From: Psychrobacter okhotskensis
GTDB lineage: Bacteria > Pseudomonadota > Gammaproteobacteria > Pseudomonadales > Moraxellaceae
NCBI RefSeq assembly: GCF_013248965.1
Contig: NZ_JABRVQ010000029.1
Coordinates: 1-36,937 of the forward strand
DNA: 36,937 bases
Direction of reading: 5' to 3'
Shown here piece by piece: positions 1 to 8,015 of the stretch; positions within the stretch are counted from its first letter, which is position 1; each line of letters begins with the position of its first letter. The translations under genes were made by a program, and so were the position numbers. Under the pieces are notes generated by a model. That model saw only the letters and a list, made by a program, of their open reading frames with translations, was not told the DNA's origin and made no database searches.

Positions 1-84
1 GACATTGAGAACAAACTAAATAACAGACCAAGAAAACGCTTAGGGTTTAAAACGCCTATGCAGGCGTTCTATAATATTAATTAG
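1..84 (+). pseudogene. IS30-family transposase, C-terminal fragment cut by window edge
   Basis: The first 27 codons of frame 1 read to a TAG at 82-84. They contain NNRPRKRLGFKTP followed by a short tail (MQAFYNIN). This is the characteristic C-terminus of IS30-family DDE transposases, where the NxRPRKxLGxxTP motif lies just after the catalytic core. The rest of the gene lies left of the window, so I cannot tell whether the element is intact. The stop is followed directly by what looks like the right end of the element (85-110). Family assignment is from the recalled motif; no other IS is seen nearby. Confidence 0.8.
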
Positions 85-110
85 CGTTGCACTTGGTGTG
101 TTAATCTAAG
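85..110. mobile_element. Probable right terminal repeat of the IS30-type element
   Basis: Directly after the transposase stop comes GTTGCACTTGGTGTG followed by TTAATCTAAG. IS30-family elements commonly end a few bases after the transposase stop with a GTTGCACTT-like inverted repeat. The left partner is outside the window, so the exact boundary and any target duplication cannot be checked. Confidence 0.5.
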
Positions 111-141
111 TAGCAGAAAATTCGTCTATCAGTTACGCTTT

Positions 142-168
142 AACGCTGGTGGCTGTTGGCGTTTTTTA
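142..168 (+). terminator. Candidate rho-independent terminator
   Basis: AACGC (142-146) pairs with GCGTT (159-163) across a 12-nt loop and is followed by a run of six T. The stem is only five pairs. It would stop rightward transcription coming out of the IS fragment or from a gene interrupted by it. The remaining stretch to 307 holds no gene that I can see. Confidence 0.4.
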
Positions 169-307
169 TTATGATAAATATCTTTTGCATGGCTATGAAT
201 CAATAGCAAACCTACCATCGTCAGGTGCTTGTGCGCTTTTGATAAAATAATTCATAAACTAAAAATAGCCCAGCAGGCAAGATTGAAAAAGGCAACAGGA
301 CATATCT

Positions 308-865
308 ATGAGTTTATTACCAAAAAATCTTGAGACCCTAAAACGTAAGGCTAAAAAAAATATCATGCCGCTACTGGCACCGCATTTACTTAAACTGCGC
401 ATCAATACTTACGCGCCTTATGTTGGCGCGGGTATCAAAATTGAGCATATCAATCTCGATCAAGGGTTGTGCGTGGTAAGCATGGGGCTCAATGCTCTGA
501 ATAAGAATATCGTCGGTACCCAGTTCGGCGGCAGCTTATATTCGATGGTAGATCCCTTTTATATGCTCATGCTAATGCACCAGTTGGGCAGTAGTTATGT
601 GGTGTGGGACAAAAGCTCACATATCGACTTTGTCGCGCCAGGTAACAGTAAAGTAATTACTCGGATGAAAATTCCTAGTACCGAACTCATCACTATTCAA
701 GAACTGGCCAAAGACGGTGACGCTGTATTTCGTGAATATCAGGCGGATATCTTTGACGATCAGCAGAAGTTGATCGCTACTGTCACCAAGACTATTTATA
801 TACGCTTGCGCAAACACAGCAAATCAAAGAATCAAAGCAGCCGTATGGATGTGCTCGATACTTAG
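308..865 (+). CDS. DUF4442 (hotdog-fold, thioesterase-like) protein
   Basis: 185 residues. The block at about 71-95 (GTQFGGSLYSMVDPFYMLML) followed by VVWDKSSHIDFVAPG is typical of DUF4442, a hotdog-fold family related to acyl-CoA thioesterases and to the C-terminal domain of YiiD. No signal peptide or membrane segment is evident, so it is probably cytoplasmic. The N-terminus (1-25) is lysine-rich. The start has only a weak ribosome site (AGGACA about 6 nt upstream). It stands alone, between IS debris and the convergent rplS operon. Substrate is unknown; acyl-thioester hydrolysis is a family-level guess. Confidence 0.8.
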   Translation: MSLLPKNLETLKRKAKKNIMPLLAPHLLKLRINTYAPYVGAGIKIEHINLDQGLCVVSMGLNALNKNIVGTQFGGSLYSMVDPFYMLMLMHQLGSSYVVWDKSSHIDFVAPGNSKVITRMKIPSTELITIQELAKDGDAVFREYQADIFDDQQKLIATVTKTIYIRLRKHSKSKNQSSRMDVLDT

Positions 866-951
866 TCAGTTGTTAATTATTAGTTGCTTATTAGCTGAAG
901 TGGTTGCTTAGAAGAGTAGTTGACCGTTAAGCGGCTACTGATCATTTTTGT

Positions 952-989
952 GAACCTTACATACATTTTTGAACCCTACATACAAAAAC
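952..989. repeat. Two imperfect tandem copies of a 19-bp sequence
   Basis: GAACCTTACATACATTTTT (952-970) is followed at once by GAACCCTACATACAAAAAC (971-989). The second copy runs into the left arm of the terminator at 985-1021. It probably arose by local slippage; no function is evident. Confidence 0.6.
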
Positions 990-1021
990 CCCAATCTAGC
1001 ATGCGCATAGATTGGGGTTTT
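985..1021. terminator. Bidirectional terminator between the DUF4442 gene and rplS
   Basis: A perfect 13-bp stem, AAAACCCCAATCT (985-997) with AGATTGGGGTTTT (1009-1021), closes an 11-nt loop. A and T tracts on the two sides let it act on both strands. It sits where the DUF4442 gene (rightward) and the rpsP-rplS operon (leftward) converge. Confidence 0.9.
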
Positions 1022-1143
1022 GTCTTTTTTGGTATGGCCCGCTTATTTATATGATAAACCTATGAATAAGGGCTTGTATCTACTATTACCTTACTTTAAT
1101 CAACTGTAAATTATACAGCCAACTAAAGACGGCAAGCTTTTGC

Positions 1144-1572
1144 TTAAATACCCGGTGCAGTTTCAACTGCATCAGGAACGCGAGCGTCAGTTTTTGCTTT
1201 GACAACTTTAGGTGCACGCGGAGCAAGTTTTTCGCGGATACGGGCTGATTTACCAGAGCGCTCACGTAAGTAGTACAGTTTTGCACGGCGAACCGCACCA
1301 CGGCGTTTCACTTCAATGCTGTCAATAATTGGTGAATGCAATTGGAATGCACGCTCAACACCAACACCGCTTGAGATTTTACGTACGGTAAACGCTGAGT
1401 TTAGACCGCGGTTACGCTTAGCAATTACAATGCCTTCAAAAGCCTGTAGACGCTCACGCTCACCTTCACGTACTTTAACTTGAACCACAACGGTATCGCC
1501 GGGTGCAAAGCTTGGGCGCTCAATCAATTGAGCATTTTCGATGACCTGAACCAATGGATGCTTGTTGCTCAT
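1144..1572 (-). CDS. rplS: 50S ribosomal protein L19
   Basis: 142 residues. The first ~115 match bacterial L19 throughout: [90 protein letters not shown]19 lies at the 30S-50S interface. The last ~27 residues form a Lys/Ala/Pro-rich tail beyond the usual ~115-residue length. The ATG is preceded by AGGAG at 9-nt spacing, a good ribosome site. Last gene of the rpsP-rimM-trmD-rplS operon, 199 nt after trmD and followed by the terminator at 985-1021. Confidence 0.97.
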   Translation of the reverse strand: MSNKHPLVQVIENAQLIERPSFAPGDTVVVQVKVREGERERLQAFEGIVIAKRNRGLNSAFTVRKISSGVGVERAFQLHSPIIDSIEVKRRGAVRRAKLYYLRERSGKSARIREKLAPRAPKVVKAKTDARVPDAVETAPGI

Positions 1573-1771
1573 GAGAGTTATCTCCTCACATTAGATAATA
1601 GAGGCTTAACGCATATCACCTGTTTTTAATAATTAATCATAGCTATTATCAACATCTTGTATTAATAACAACTACAACGTAAATGGATTATAACCAACGG
1701 CCATTATGCTATGACTCGTTTTATTATTGCTCAAAATTTTATTGCTTAACTGTTTATGTTTTTGACCGCTA

Positions 1772-2542
1772 TTAACGTGGCTTTTTATCTGCTTTTGCCA
1801 ATGCTTTTAGCCATTTCGCTTGCTCTACTGTTGGGGTGAACGCTTGCCATAAGTCGGGACGACGCGCTTGCGTGCGACTGACTTGCTGACTAAAGCGCCA
1901 CTTAGCGATATTGGCATGATGTCCTGAAAGTAATACTTCAGGAACCGCCATACCCGCAAACTCATGCGGCTTGGTATAGTGTGGACAATCAAGCAAGCCA
2001 TCGACGAACGAGTCTTGCTCAGCTGATTGATCATCACCCATAATATCAGGCAGACGACGTATCACACTATCCATCATCACCATGGCTGGCAGCTCACCAC
2101 CAGTCAATACGTAATCACCCAACGACACTTCCAAGTCGACATACTGCACCAGTAAGCGCTCGTCAATACCTTCGTAACGACCACATAATATAATCATGCC
2201 ATCATACTCAGTCATACTGACCACACTACTTTCGCTAAGCGTCTGTCCTTGTGGCGACATATAAATCACCGGGCAATGCTCACTGTCGACACGGCAGCCA
2301 TGTTGACCCGCTCGCAAGCGCGCATCCTCGATAGCTATTGATAATGGCTCAGCCATCATCACCATCCCAGGACCGCCACCATACGGGCGTTCATCAATAC
2401 GGCGGTAGTTATCAGTGGTATAATCACGCGGGTTGATACATTCAATCGTCACTTGCTCCTGTGTGACTGCCCGACCCGTGATACCAAACTCACGAATCGT
2501 AGCAAACATCTCAGGAAAAATACTAATGACGGCAAAATACAT
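1772..2542 (-). CDS. trmD: tRNA (guanine-N1)-methyltransferase
   Basis: 256 residues, the usual TrmD length. It methylates G37 next to the anticodon (m1G37) using S-adenosylmethionine, which prevents +1 frameshifting. The N-terminal [11 protein letters not shown], the block [16 protein letters not shown], the SAM-knot segments [13 protein letters not shown] and [15 protein letters not shown], and the C-terminal [13 protein letters not shown] are all hallmarks. The SPOUT trefoil-knot domain spans about residues 1-165. Cytoplasmic. Third gene of the operon; no clear ribosome site precedes the ATG, so translation may be weak or coupled. Confidence 0.97.
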   Translation of the reverse strand: MYFAVISIFPEMFATIREFGITGRAVTQEQVTIECINPRDYTTDNYRRIDERPYGGGPGMVMMAEPLSIAIEDARLRAGQHGCRVDSEHCPVIYMSPQGQTLSESSVVSMTEYDGMIILCGRYEGIDERLLVQYVDLEVSLGDYVLTGGELPAMVMMDSVIRRLPDIMGDDQSAEQDSFVDGLLDCPHYTKPHEFAGMAVPEVLLSGHHANIAKWRFSQQVSRTQARRPDLWQAFTPTVEQAKWLKALAKADKKPR

Positions 2543-2689
2543 CTGATGTCTACTTGCACAATGGCTAATAAAAGCTAAATGAATCGGTGTAACTATTAAC
2601 GATGCTCAGCGATAAAGCCGAAACTTATATCAGCAAAGCTTGTCTTAATAAGACCTTATTAACCATTACTGATTAATTATTGCTTATTA

Positions 2690-3223
2690 TTAATAATCAC
2701 TTGGCCATGCCACAAGCACCGTTTTTGCAGTCATATCGACCTGCATCACGGTTTGCTTATGCCATGGAATCAGGCGTTCTTCTTTATCTAAACTGTCTGA
2801 ATTAGGCGCCACGCGCATGATGTCATGGGCACCGGTTTCAAACATTTCAGCGATATTGCCTAGATACTCATCTTGCTCGTTCATCACGCGCAAGCTGACC
2901 AAATCCGACCAATAATATTCATCTTCCGCTGTTTCTGGCAAGACGTCTTGCTCGACCCAAAGGGTTACCCCATTCATAGTCTCCGCAACATTGCGATCAG
3001 GAACCTGCTCAAATTGAGCCACGATTCCTGTGCCTTGTTCACGCCAAGCTTTCACAGTCAGAGGTTTCATGCCAGTAGCGGTTTTCATCCACCACGGCTG
3101 CATGGCGAATATCGCCGTACGATCATCTGTGTCGCTAAATACCCAAAGCCAACCTTTGATGCCATAAGGCTTCTTAAGCTGACCGATTTTCATAAGAGCA
3201 CTAGCGTTTGGAACAGATGACAT
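2690..3223 (-). CDS. rimM: 16S rRNA processing protein RimM
   Basis: 177 residues. RimM helps mature the 3' (head) domain of 16S rRNA during 30S assembly and binds S19. The N-terminal KIGQLKKPYGIKGWLWVFSDTDD matches the family's IGxxxxxHGIKGxxxxxxxTD signature; the linker around EDEYYWSDLVSLRV and the C-terminal segment with ETGAHDIMRV and RLIPW form the PRC-barrel half. The start has AGG about 9 nt upstream. A second ATG at codon 11, just before KIGQL, is possible. Second gene of the operon, 173 nt after rpsP. Confidence 0.95.
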   Translation of the reverse strand: MSSVPNASALMKIGQLKKPYGIKGWLWVFSDTDDRTAIFAMQPWWMKTATGMKPLTVKAWREQGTGIVAQFEQVPDRNVAETMNGVTLWVEQDVLPETAEDEYYWSDLVSLRVMNEQDEYLGNIAEMFETGAHDIMRVAPNSDSLDKEERLIPWHKQTVMQVDMTAKTVLVAWPSDY

Positions 3224-3254
3224 AACGGCTAACCTAACAATGATTAAAACATTT

Positions 3255-3291
3255 CAATCAAAAGCGATAAACGCAATCAAAAGCGATAAAC
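3255..3291. repeat. Two exact copies of an 18-bp sequence (rpsP-rimM spacer)
   Basis: CAATCAAAAGCGATAAAC occurs at 3255-3272 and again at 3274-3291, separated by one base. It lies in the transcribed spacer between rpsP and rimM. It is probably a slippage duplication. Confidence 0.85.
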
Positions 3292-3396
3292 AGTTAATCG
3301 CGCACCCTGGTCAGACCAGTTACGCTATATCTTCTAAAGTCTACTGAGCTATGCCCATAATCACACTATCAGCATTTCAGTAACAGCAAGAAAAAC

Positions 3397-3666
3397 TTAA
3401 GCAGTTGCTTCAGTTTGAGCTGCAGACTTGTTGTAAGCTTTTGCTAATGAAGCAACGCGATCAGAAGGTTGTGCACCTTTGGCGATCCACGCATTGTACG
3501 CTTCCATGTTCAGACGTACTGCTTCTTCAGACTCTTTAGCGAGTGGGTTAAAAAAGCCGATGTTTTCAATGTAGCGACCGTCACGCGCGCGGCGTTGATC
3601 AGCAACAACTACTTGATAAAATGGGCGTTTCTTGGCACCGCCCCGTGCTAAACGAATAACAACCAT
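3397..3666 (-). CDS. rpsP: 30S ribosomal protein S16
   Basis: 89 residues, close to the usual ~82. The N-terminal [22 protein letters not shown] followed by [17 protein letters not shown] is the S16 signature. S16 is a primary-binding 30S protein. AGAGAG lies about 7 nt before the ATG. First gene of the leftward operon, transcribed from the promoter at 3706-3734. Confidence 0.97.
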   Translation of the reverse strand: MVVIRLARGGAKKRPFYQVVVADQRRARDGRYIENIGFFNPLAKESEEAVRLNMEAYNAWIAKGAQPSDRVASLAKAYNKSAAQTEATA

Positions 3667-3705
3667 GTGAATTCTCTCTTTCGCAGGTATACCAAAAAGG
3701 GCATA

Positions 3706-3734
3706 ATTATAGCACAGTCTTATTTTATTGAAAA
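3706..3734 (-). promoter_or_regulatory. Sigma70-type promoter for rpsP operon
   Basis: Read on the minus strand, TTTTCA (3734-3729) and a perfect TATAAT (3711-3706) are separated by 17 nt. Transcription would begin about 7-8 nt further left, giving a leader of roughly 30 nt before the rpsP start. The -35 match is only partial. Confidence 0.6.
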
Positions 3735-3857
3735 CATAAACTATGCTTATTTAATTATTTATTAACAATAGCTTAAATACGCTTGTATGTAAATTGAAAT
3801 TAATAACTGCCCATGATTATAAAGTCTTAATACCCTGCTTCTGACCGTATCAAATCG

Positions 3858-3927
3858 CTAAAATATTAAAACTAAAATATTAAAACTAAAATATTAAAAC
3901 TAAAACATTAAAACTAAAACATTAAAA
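3858..3927. repeat. Five tandem copies of a 14-bp AT-rich unit
   Basis: CTAAAATATTAAAA is repeated without gaps at 3858, 3872 and 3886; the last two copies (3900, 3914) carry C instead of T at the seventh base. The array lies in the 522-bp gap between the divergent rpsP operon and envZ. Copy number of such arrays often varies between strains. The rest of the gap holds the rpsP promoter and no gene that I can see. Confidence 0.95.
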
Positions 3928-4188
3928 ATAGCTTTTATAGATCGTACTTAGTGAGGTTGTGATTTTGGACGACTTAGCCAAATCAAAGTGTTCAAATTGT
4001 GCATAGTAAATCCATGTAACTTGATTACTTGATTGTGCTGCTCTATTTCTACTCATAACAGCCCAATAAAAACAGTATACAATAGACCGTAACGCCAGCA
4101 ATGTGCTTGCTTACTTGATAATCTAAACGAGCTACAGTTTTTGTGACGTGGCACTATTTTATCACCCTATTATTTATCTATACCTTGG

Positions 4189-5670
4189 ATGCATATGACC
4201 ACCCCAAACCCTAAAATACCTCGTAAAGGTTGGTTGCCACGCTCTTATTCCAATAGTTGGCTGACTACCTTAATGGTGGCTTTTATTGTCATTATCAGTG
4301 TCGGCTTATCGATTGTGTTCTTTTGGCGCAGTCTTTATTTGCCAGAGCTCAAAAATCATGCGCGCTATCTGACCAGCGAGCTACGTTTGATGAATAGCGT
4401 CAATAAAGACTGGCAGGATAGCCCCAAGGTGCGGCAATGGATATATCAGCATTCGCACGTGGTGGTGGTTGATAACCCCAGTGACTTCCCGCAAGTAGCA
4501 GATAAAGCCTTTGTGGGTGTTTTTACCGATGTATTACAACGCGAAATAGGGGCACAGTTAGGTCGACCAGTGGAAGTGTATTTCAAGTTCAAACCAACCC
4601 CGCAGCTGTGGGTACAAGACAGTCGTGACACCAGTTTTTGGATTCGCGAACCAGTGGTCTATTATTCACAGTACAGTCCAGGACTGTTAGCACTTTTCCT
4701 TATCGGACTGCCTATTTTATCGCTATTGACGATTCTTTTGTTGGCACGGCAGTTAAACCGTCCGCTACGTTATTTACAACGCGCGGCGACTAATTACATT
4801 CGACTGGGTCACGCAACATCCTTACCAACGCAAAAAGGGCCTACAGAGATACGTCAGGTAAATATGGCATTCAACCGCTTATTTACCACGCTCAATCAAG
4901 CGCAAAAAGAACGTACCATCATGCTTGCTGGTATCTCACATGACCTGCGTACACCGCTGACACGTATGCGTTTAACAGCAGAGATGCTGCCAGACGATTT
5001 CTTCCGAGAAGGATTGATTTACGATATTGAAGATATGGATGCCATTTTGGAGCAGTTTATCTCTTTTATGAAGGATGGCTCTGATGAGCCAGTGAGTCTG
5101 ACCAATTTAGATACTATATTTAATGAAATTATGGTGCAGTTTGCACCGATGAAATTTATTTACCAATCAGAGTGCCACAAAGTCGTACCGGTACGCCCCA
5201 TGTCTATTAAACGCCTTGTCATCAATCTCGTTAATAATGCGAAGCGTTATGGTAAGCCGCCTATTTATCTGTCAGTGACCGTGGTGCCGACCTTTATAGA
5301 TACCGTTGAGGATGAAGACAGCGAGGTAGTCAGCGAAAATGTCGTTAGTAAAGAAGCGCAAGAGCAATTGGTGATATGTGTACGTGATTGCGGTGATGGG
5401 GTCGCAGAAGACCAGTTAGAACGTATTATGCAACCGTTTGAACGTGGGGAGACAGCACGTACCACTCAGGGTAGCGGACTGGGACTTGCCATCGTCAGCC
5501 GCATTGCTGGACTACATCATGGTACCGTTGAAGCCATCAATCACCCTGACGGTGGTTTGCAAGTATGTGTGCGGATACCCCTACTTTCTAAGGTAGCTGG
5601 AGATACCAATATAGCCGCTGATATAGAAACGACCAATATGACTGGTGATGTTACCGATAACAACCGTTAA
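4189..5670 (+). CDS. envZ: EnvZ-type sensor histidine kinase
   Basis: 493 residues. TM1 is about 25-47, a ~115-residue periplasmic loop follows, TM2 is about 163-186, then a HAMP linker. The phospho-accepting His251 is in AGISHDLRTPLTRMRL, nearly identical to the EnvZ H-box. The ATPase domain has the N box (NLVNNAKRYG, about 346-355), DCGDG (400-404) and GSGLGLAIV (428-436). An acidic insert (about 370-390) and a polar tail after 465 lengthen it past E. coli EnvZ (450). EnvZ normally phosphorylates OmpR in response to osmolarity, but no ompR precedes it here. Starts at 4189 or 4195 are equally possible; GGA lies just upstream. Confidence 0.85.
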   Translation: MHMTTPNPKIPRKGWLPRSYSNSWLTTLMVAFIVIISVGLSIVFFWRSLYLPELKNHARYLTSELRLMNSVNKDWQDSPKVRQWIYQHSHVVVVDNPSDFPQVADKAFVGVFTDVLQREIGAQLGRPVEVYFKFKPTPQLWVQDSRDTSFWIREPVVYYSQYSPGLLALFLIGLPILSLLTILLLARQLNRPLRYLQRAATNYIRLGHATSLPTQKGPTEIRQVNMAFNRLFTTLNQAQKERTIMLAGISHDLRTPLTRMRLTAEMLPDDFFREGLIYDIEDMDAILEQFISFMKDGSDEPVSLTNLDTIFNEIMVQFAPMKFIYQSECHKVVPVRPMSIKRLVINLVNNAKRYGKPPIYLSVTVVPTFIDTVEDEDSEVVSENVVSKEAQEQLVICVRDCGDGVAEDQLERIMQPFERGETARTTQGSGLGLAIVSRIAGLHHGTVEAINHPDGGLQVCVRIPLLSKVAGDTNIAADIETTNMTGDVTDNNR

Positions 5671-5698
5671 GGTTTGTTTTCATTGTAGATATTATAAA

Positions 5699-5743
5699 CA
5701 AAGCGCTTAATGCTAACTGCAGACACTCCCTAAAAGCGCTTTG
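5699..5743. terminator. Hairpin downstream of envZ, possible terminator
   Basis: CAAAGCGCTT (5699-5708) pairs with AAGCGCTTTG (5734-5743) over a 25-nt loop. There is no T run, so a rho-independent role is uncertain. It lies 28 nt after the envZ stop and close to the 3' end of the convergent small gene at 5757-5936. Confidence 0.4.
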
Positions 5744-5756
5744 ATGAAAAACCAAC

Positions 5757-5936
5757 CTATTCTCTAGTCCCAATAACAGGGGGAATGTACTTCGCACTAT
5801 TGGTAAAGGTTAAAGGCTGGCTAATATCCTCTTTTGCTGCCTTTAATGTCTGAGTGGTCGAAGGTTGCTGTAAAAATAAATAATAACCCAACGTCACAGC
5901 ATTCAATACTACCAAACCACCAAATAAATACGGCAT
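5757..5936 (-). CDS. Small membrane-anchored protein of unknown function
   Basis: 59 residues starting MPYLFGGLVVLNAV. One hydrophobic segment spans about residues 3-22, followed by a polar region rich in Gln, Thr and Lys that ends at IPPVIGTRE. The ATG is preceded by GGAGGG at 7-8 nt spacing, a strong ribosome site that supports a real gene. The predicted topology is a single-pass inner-membrane protein. It is transcribed in the same direction as bfmS, which ends upstream at 6098. I do not recognise a family. Confidence 0.6.
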   Translation of the reverse strand: MPYLFGGLVVLNAVTLGYYLFLQQPSTTQTLKAAKEDISQPLTFTNSAKYIPPVIGTRE

Positions 5937-6097
5937 CCTTTGCCCTCCTCTTTTAAAAATAATATTACATTCAGTACTGAGACACTAACTGGCAAGCAGT
6001 CACTCTAAAGGTTGATATTCAATTAACACTGATTTCTAAATCAATTTTTTGACTGCTTCAAACTTTAAAGGTACGATTCAAAAAGATATGGCCTAAA

Positions 6098-7801
6098 TCA
6101 TTCATCACCAAAATCTCGCTCACTTTTTTCTTGGGTTAACTGGTCAGCGGCAAGCACTTGAGTCAAGGGTTTGATAGGCCATGTCATGACAAATCTGGCA
6201 CCACCAAGCTCACGGCTTTCATCGACCTTCATACTACCATTAAACCAAAAAGCAATACGCGACACAATCGACAGCCCTAAGCCATAGCCACCAGATGCCC
6301 GTGTACGGCTATCATCCAAGCGTGAGAATGGGATAAAAACTTTTTCGCGATCGGCTTCTGGAATACCGTGGCCATCATCCTCTACACTGACGAAAGCGTT
6401 GCCTTTTCTGATGCCCGCACTGATGATAATCGTGGTTTCTGCATAGCGTAAAGCATTACCCGCAAGGTTTTGAATGACACGGTGTAGATAACGTCTATCG
6501 GCAACCGCCGTTACTTTAGCGTTGGGCAAGTTGGTCACTATCTTGATAGGTTTGCCCAAGGCATTGGTTTCACGCTCAATCTGTTCGAGCAACTCTTTGA
6601 GATTTACGGGCTCTAGATCGAGTTTTGGTGACCCTTCTTCTAGCTTAGCGTAAGTCAAAATCTCGTCAATGAGACCGTTAAGCGACTCAATATCCTCATC
6701 AATATAATCACGCTGCATAAACCGCGAGTCTTCATCATCGGTATCAGCCAACATATCGACGGCAAAGCGTATACGTGCCACTGGCGTGCGCAGCTCATGC
6801 GATACTGCGCGCGTCAGCTCGCGCTGCGACTCAATCAAACGCTTAATATGCGCGGTCATCGCATTAAAAGTCGCTGACAAACGAGCAATTTCATCTTGTC
6901 CAATGACCTGTACTTGAATATCAAGGTTACCTTGACTCACCTCATTGACACCGACTTGAATCAACTGCAGTTTACGCTCAAGTGGGAAAATAAGTGCATA
7001 GACGCCCAAGCTGATCAAAAACATACTGATCAAAATCATACTGATAATCAAATTGAGCGGGAACCAATTAAATAAGGGCACCGGTCCAATCAAAATCGCC
7101 ATGTCGTTGATTTCAGACGGCACCACTACCCTGATTGCTGAATTGCTTTTGCTGCTATTGGTATCTTGCAATAAGATAACCACTTCATCACGGCGCAAAC
7201 GCGCCATTTGATCCGTGTCCAACTCTAGCGTATTGACTGCTTTGAACGCTAAAGGAAAAGAAAACTTCTCTTCCAGCTCAGCCAAGCGAGCACGTTTATC
7301 CGACAGCGTCATATGATAGGACAAATCATCCAATAGGAATACAGCAATGGCGCGCACTTGCTGCTCAGTGACTTGCGTGACTCTAGCGGTCAACACGCTT
7401 TTGTTATCAGGTAGACGATAGTAAACATCTGCGTAGACAGGTTGAGTCATATAACGCACGACGGTATTGCCATTGTCAAAACGACGCAACTCACTGGCGT
7501 TAAAATCAATTTTTTCGATGGGCACAATACTAAAAGTCGAGCCAAATAAGCTACTGGCATCAGACAGCCAATAGTCACGCTGCATCTCATTATCTTGATG
7601 CGCAACCCCTTCACTGACCAGATGAAAAGCACCCTTTGCCATGTTTTCACGGTAGGATTGTACGCGCTCTTTATTAATGGTATCCATCAATAATTGAGCG
7701 AATAGTGCCACACACAAACAAACGATAAGTAGTCCAGCATAAATACGGACAAAAATACTATGTTTTAAAGAAGAGACTAATGACATACGTGCCGTGACCA
7801 A
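6098..7801 (-). CDS. bfmS: BfmS/RstB-type sensor histidine kinase
   Basis: 567 residues from a TTG start; an ATG five codons in (7784-7786) is an equally plausible start, and neither has a clear ribosome site. TM1 about 15-38, large periplasmic sensor domain about 40-245, TM2 about 248-272, HAMP about 272-325, His335 in RAVSHELRTPVARIRF, N box LAGNALRYA (446-454), DDGHG (475-479) and GYGLGLSIV (505-513). The H-box is of RstB type, as in Acinetobacter BfmS, which controls envelope, biofilm and stress genes through BfmR. It lies 214 nt downstream of bfmR with a terminator in the gap. Confidence 0.88.
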   Translation of the reverse strand: MVTARMSLVSSLKHSIFVRIYAGLLIVCLCVALFAQLLMDTINKERVQSYRENMAKGAFHLVSEGVAHQDNEMQRDYWLSDASSLFGSTFSIVPIEKIDFNASELRRFDNGNTVVRYMTQPVYADVYYRLPDNKSVLTARVTQVTEQQVRAIAVFLLDDLSYHMTLSDKRARLAELEEKFSFPLAFKAVNTLELDTDQMARLRRDEVVILLQDTNSSKSNSAIRVVVPSEINDMAILIGPVPLFNWFPLNLIISMILISMFLISLGVYALIFPLERKLQLIQVGVNEVSQGNLDIQVQVIGQDEIARLSATFNAMTAHIKRLIESQRELTRAVSHELRTPVARIRFAVDMLADTDDEDSRFMQRDYIDEDIESLNGLIDEILTYAKLEEGSPKLDLEPVNLKELLEQIERETNALGKPIKIVTNLPNAKVTAVADRRYLHRVIQNLAGNALRYAETTIIISAGIRKGNAFVSVEDDGHGIPEADREKVFIPFSRLDDSRTRASGGYGLGLSIVSRIAFWFNGSMKVDESRELGGARFVMTWPIKPLTQVLAADQLTQEKSERDFGDE

Positions 7802-7941
7802 CCTAATGAAGAAAAAATATTAATGAATGCTGAATATTTGCTGCACTATTTAGCTTATGCTTACTTAATTCACAGCGATAATTATCGCTCAATTAAACCA
7901 CATAACACAGCATTTAAGTTCAAAAATTAAAATTTAGCCAC

Positions 7942-7967
7942 AAAAAAACCAGCATGGTTGCTGGTTT
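7942..7967 (-). terminator. Terminator between bfmR and bfmS
   Basis: Stem AAACCAGCA (7946-7954) with TGCTGGTTT (7959-7967), loop TGGT. On the minus strand it is followed by four more T (complement of 7942-7945). It lies 49 nt after the bfmR stop and about 145 nt before the bfmS start, so it should reduce or separate bfmS expression. Confidence 0.85.
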
Positions 7968-8015
7968 CTTTGGTCACGCTAATGAGCAATAAGCCATTGC
8001 CGAAGCAAAATTGAC

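Noticed and set aside
2873..3220. Plus-strand frame of 115 codons opposite rimM
   Set aside because: RimM motifs on the minus strand are clear; the antisense frame has no ribosome site or family signature.
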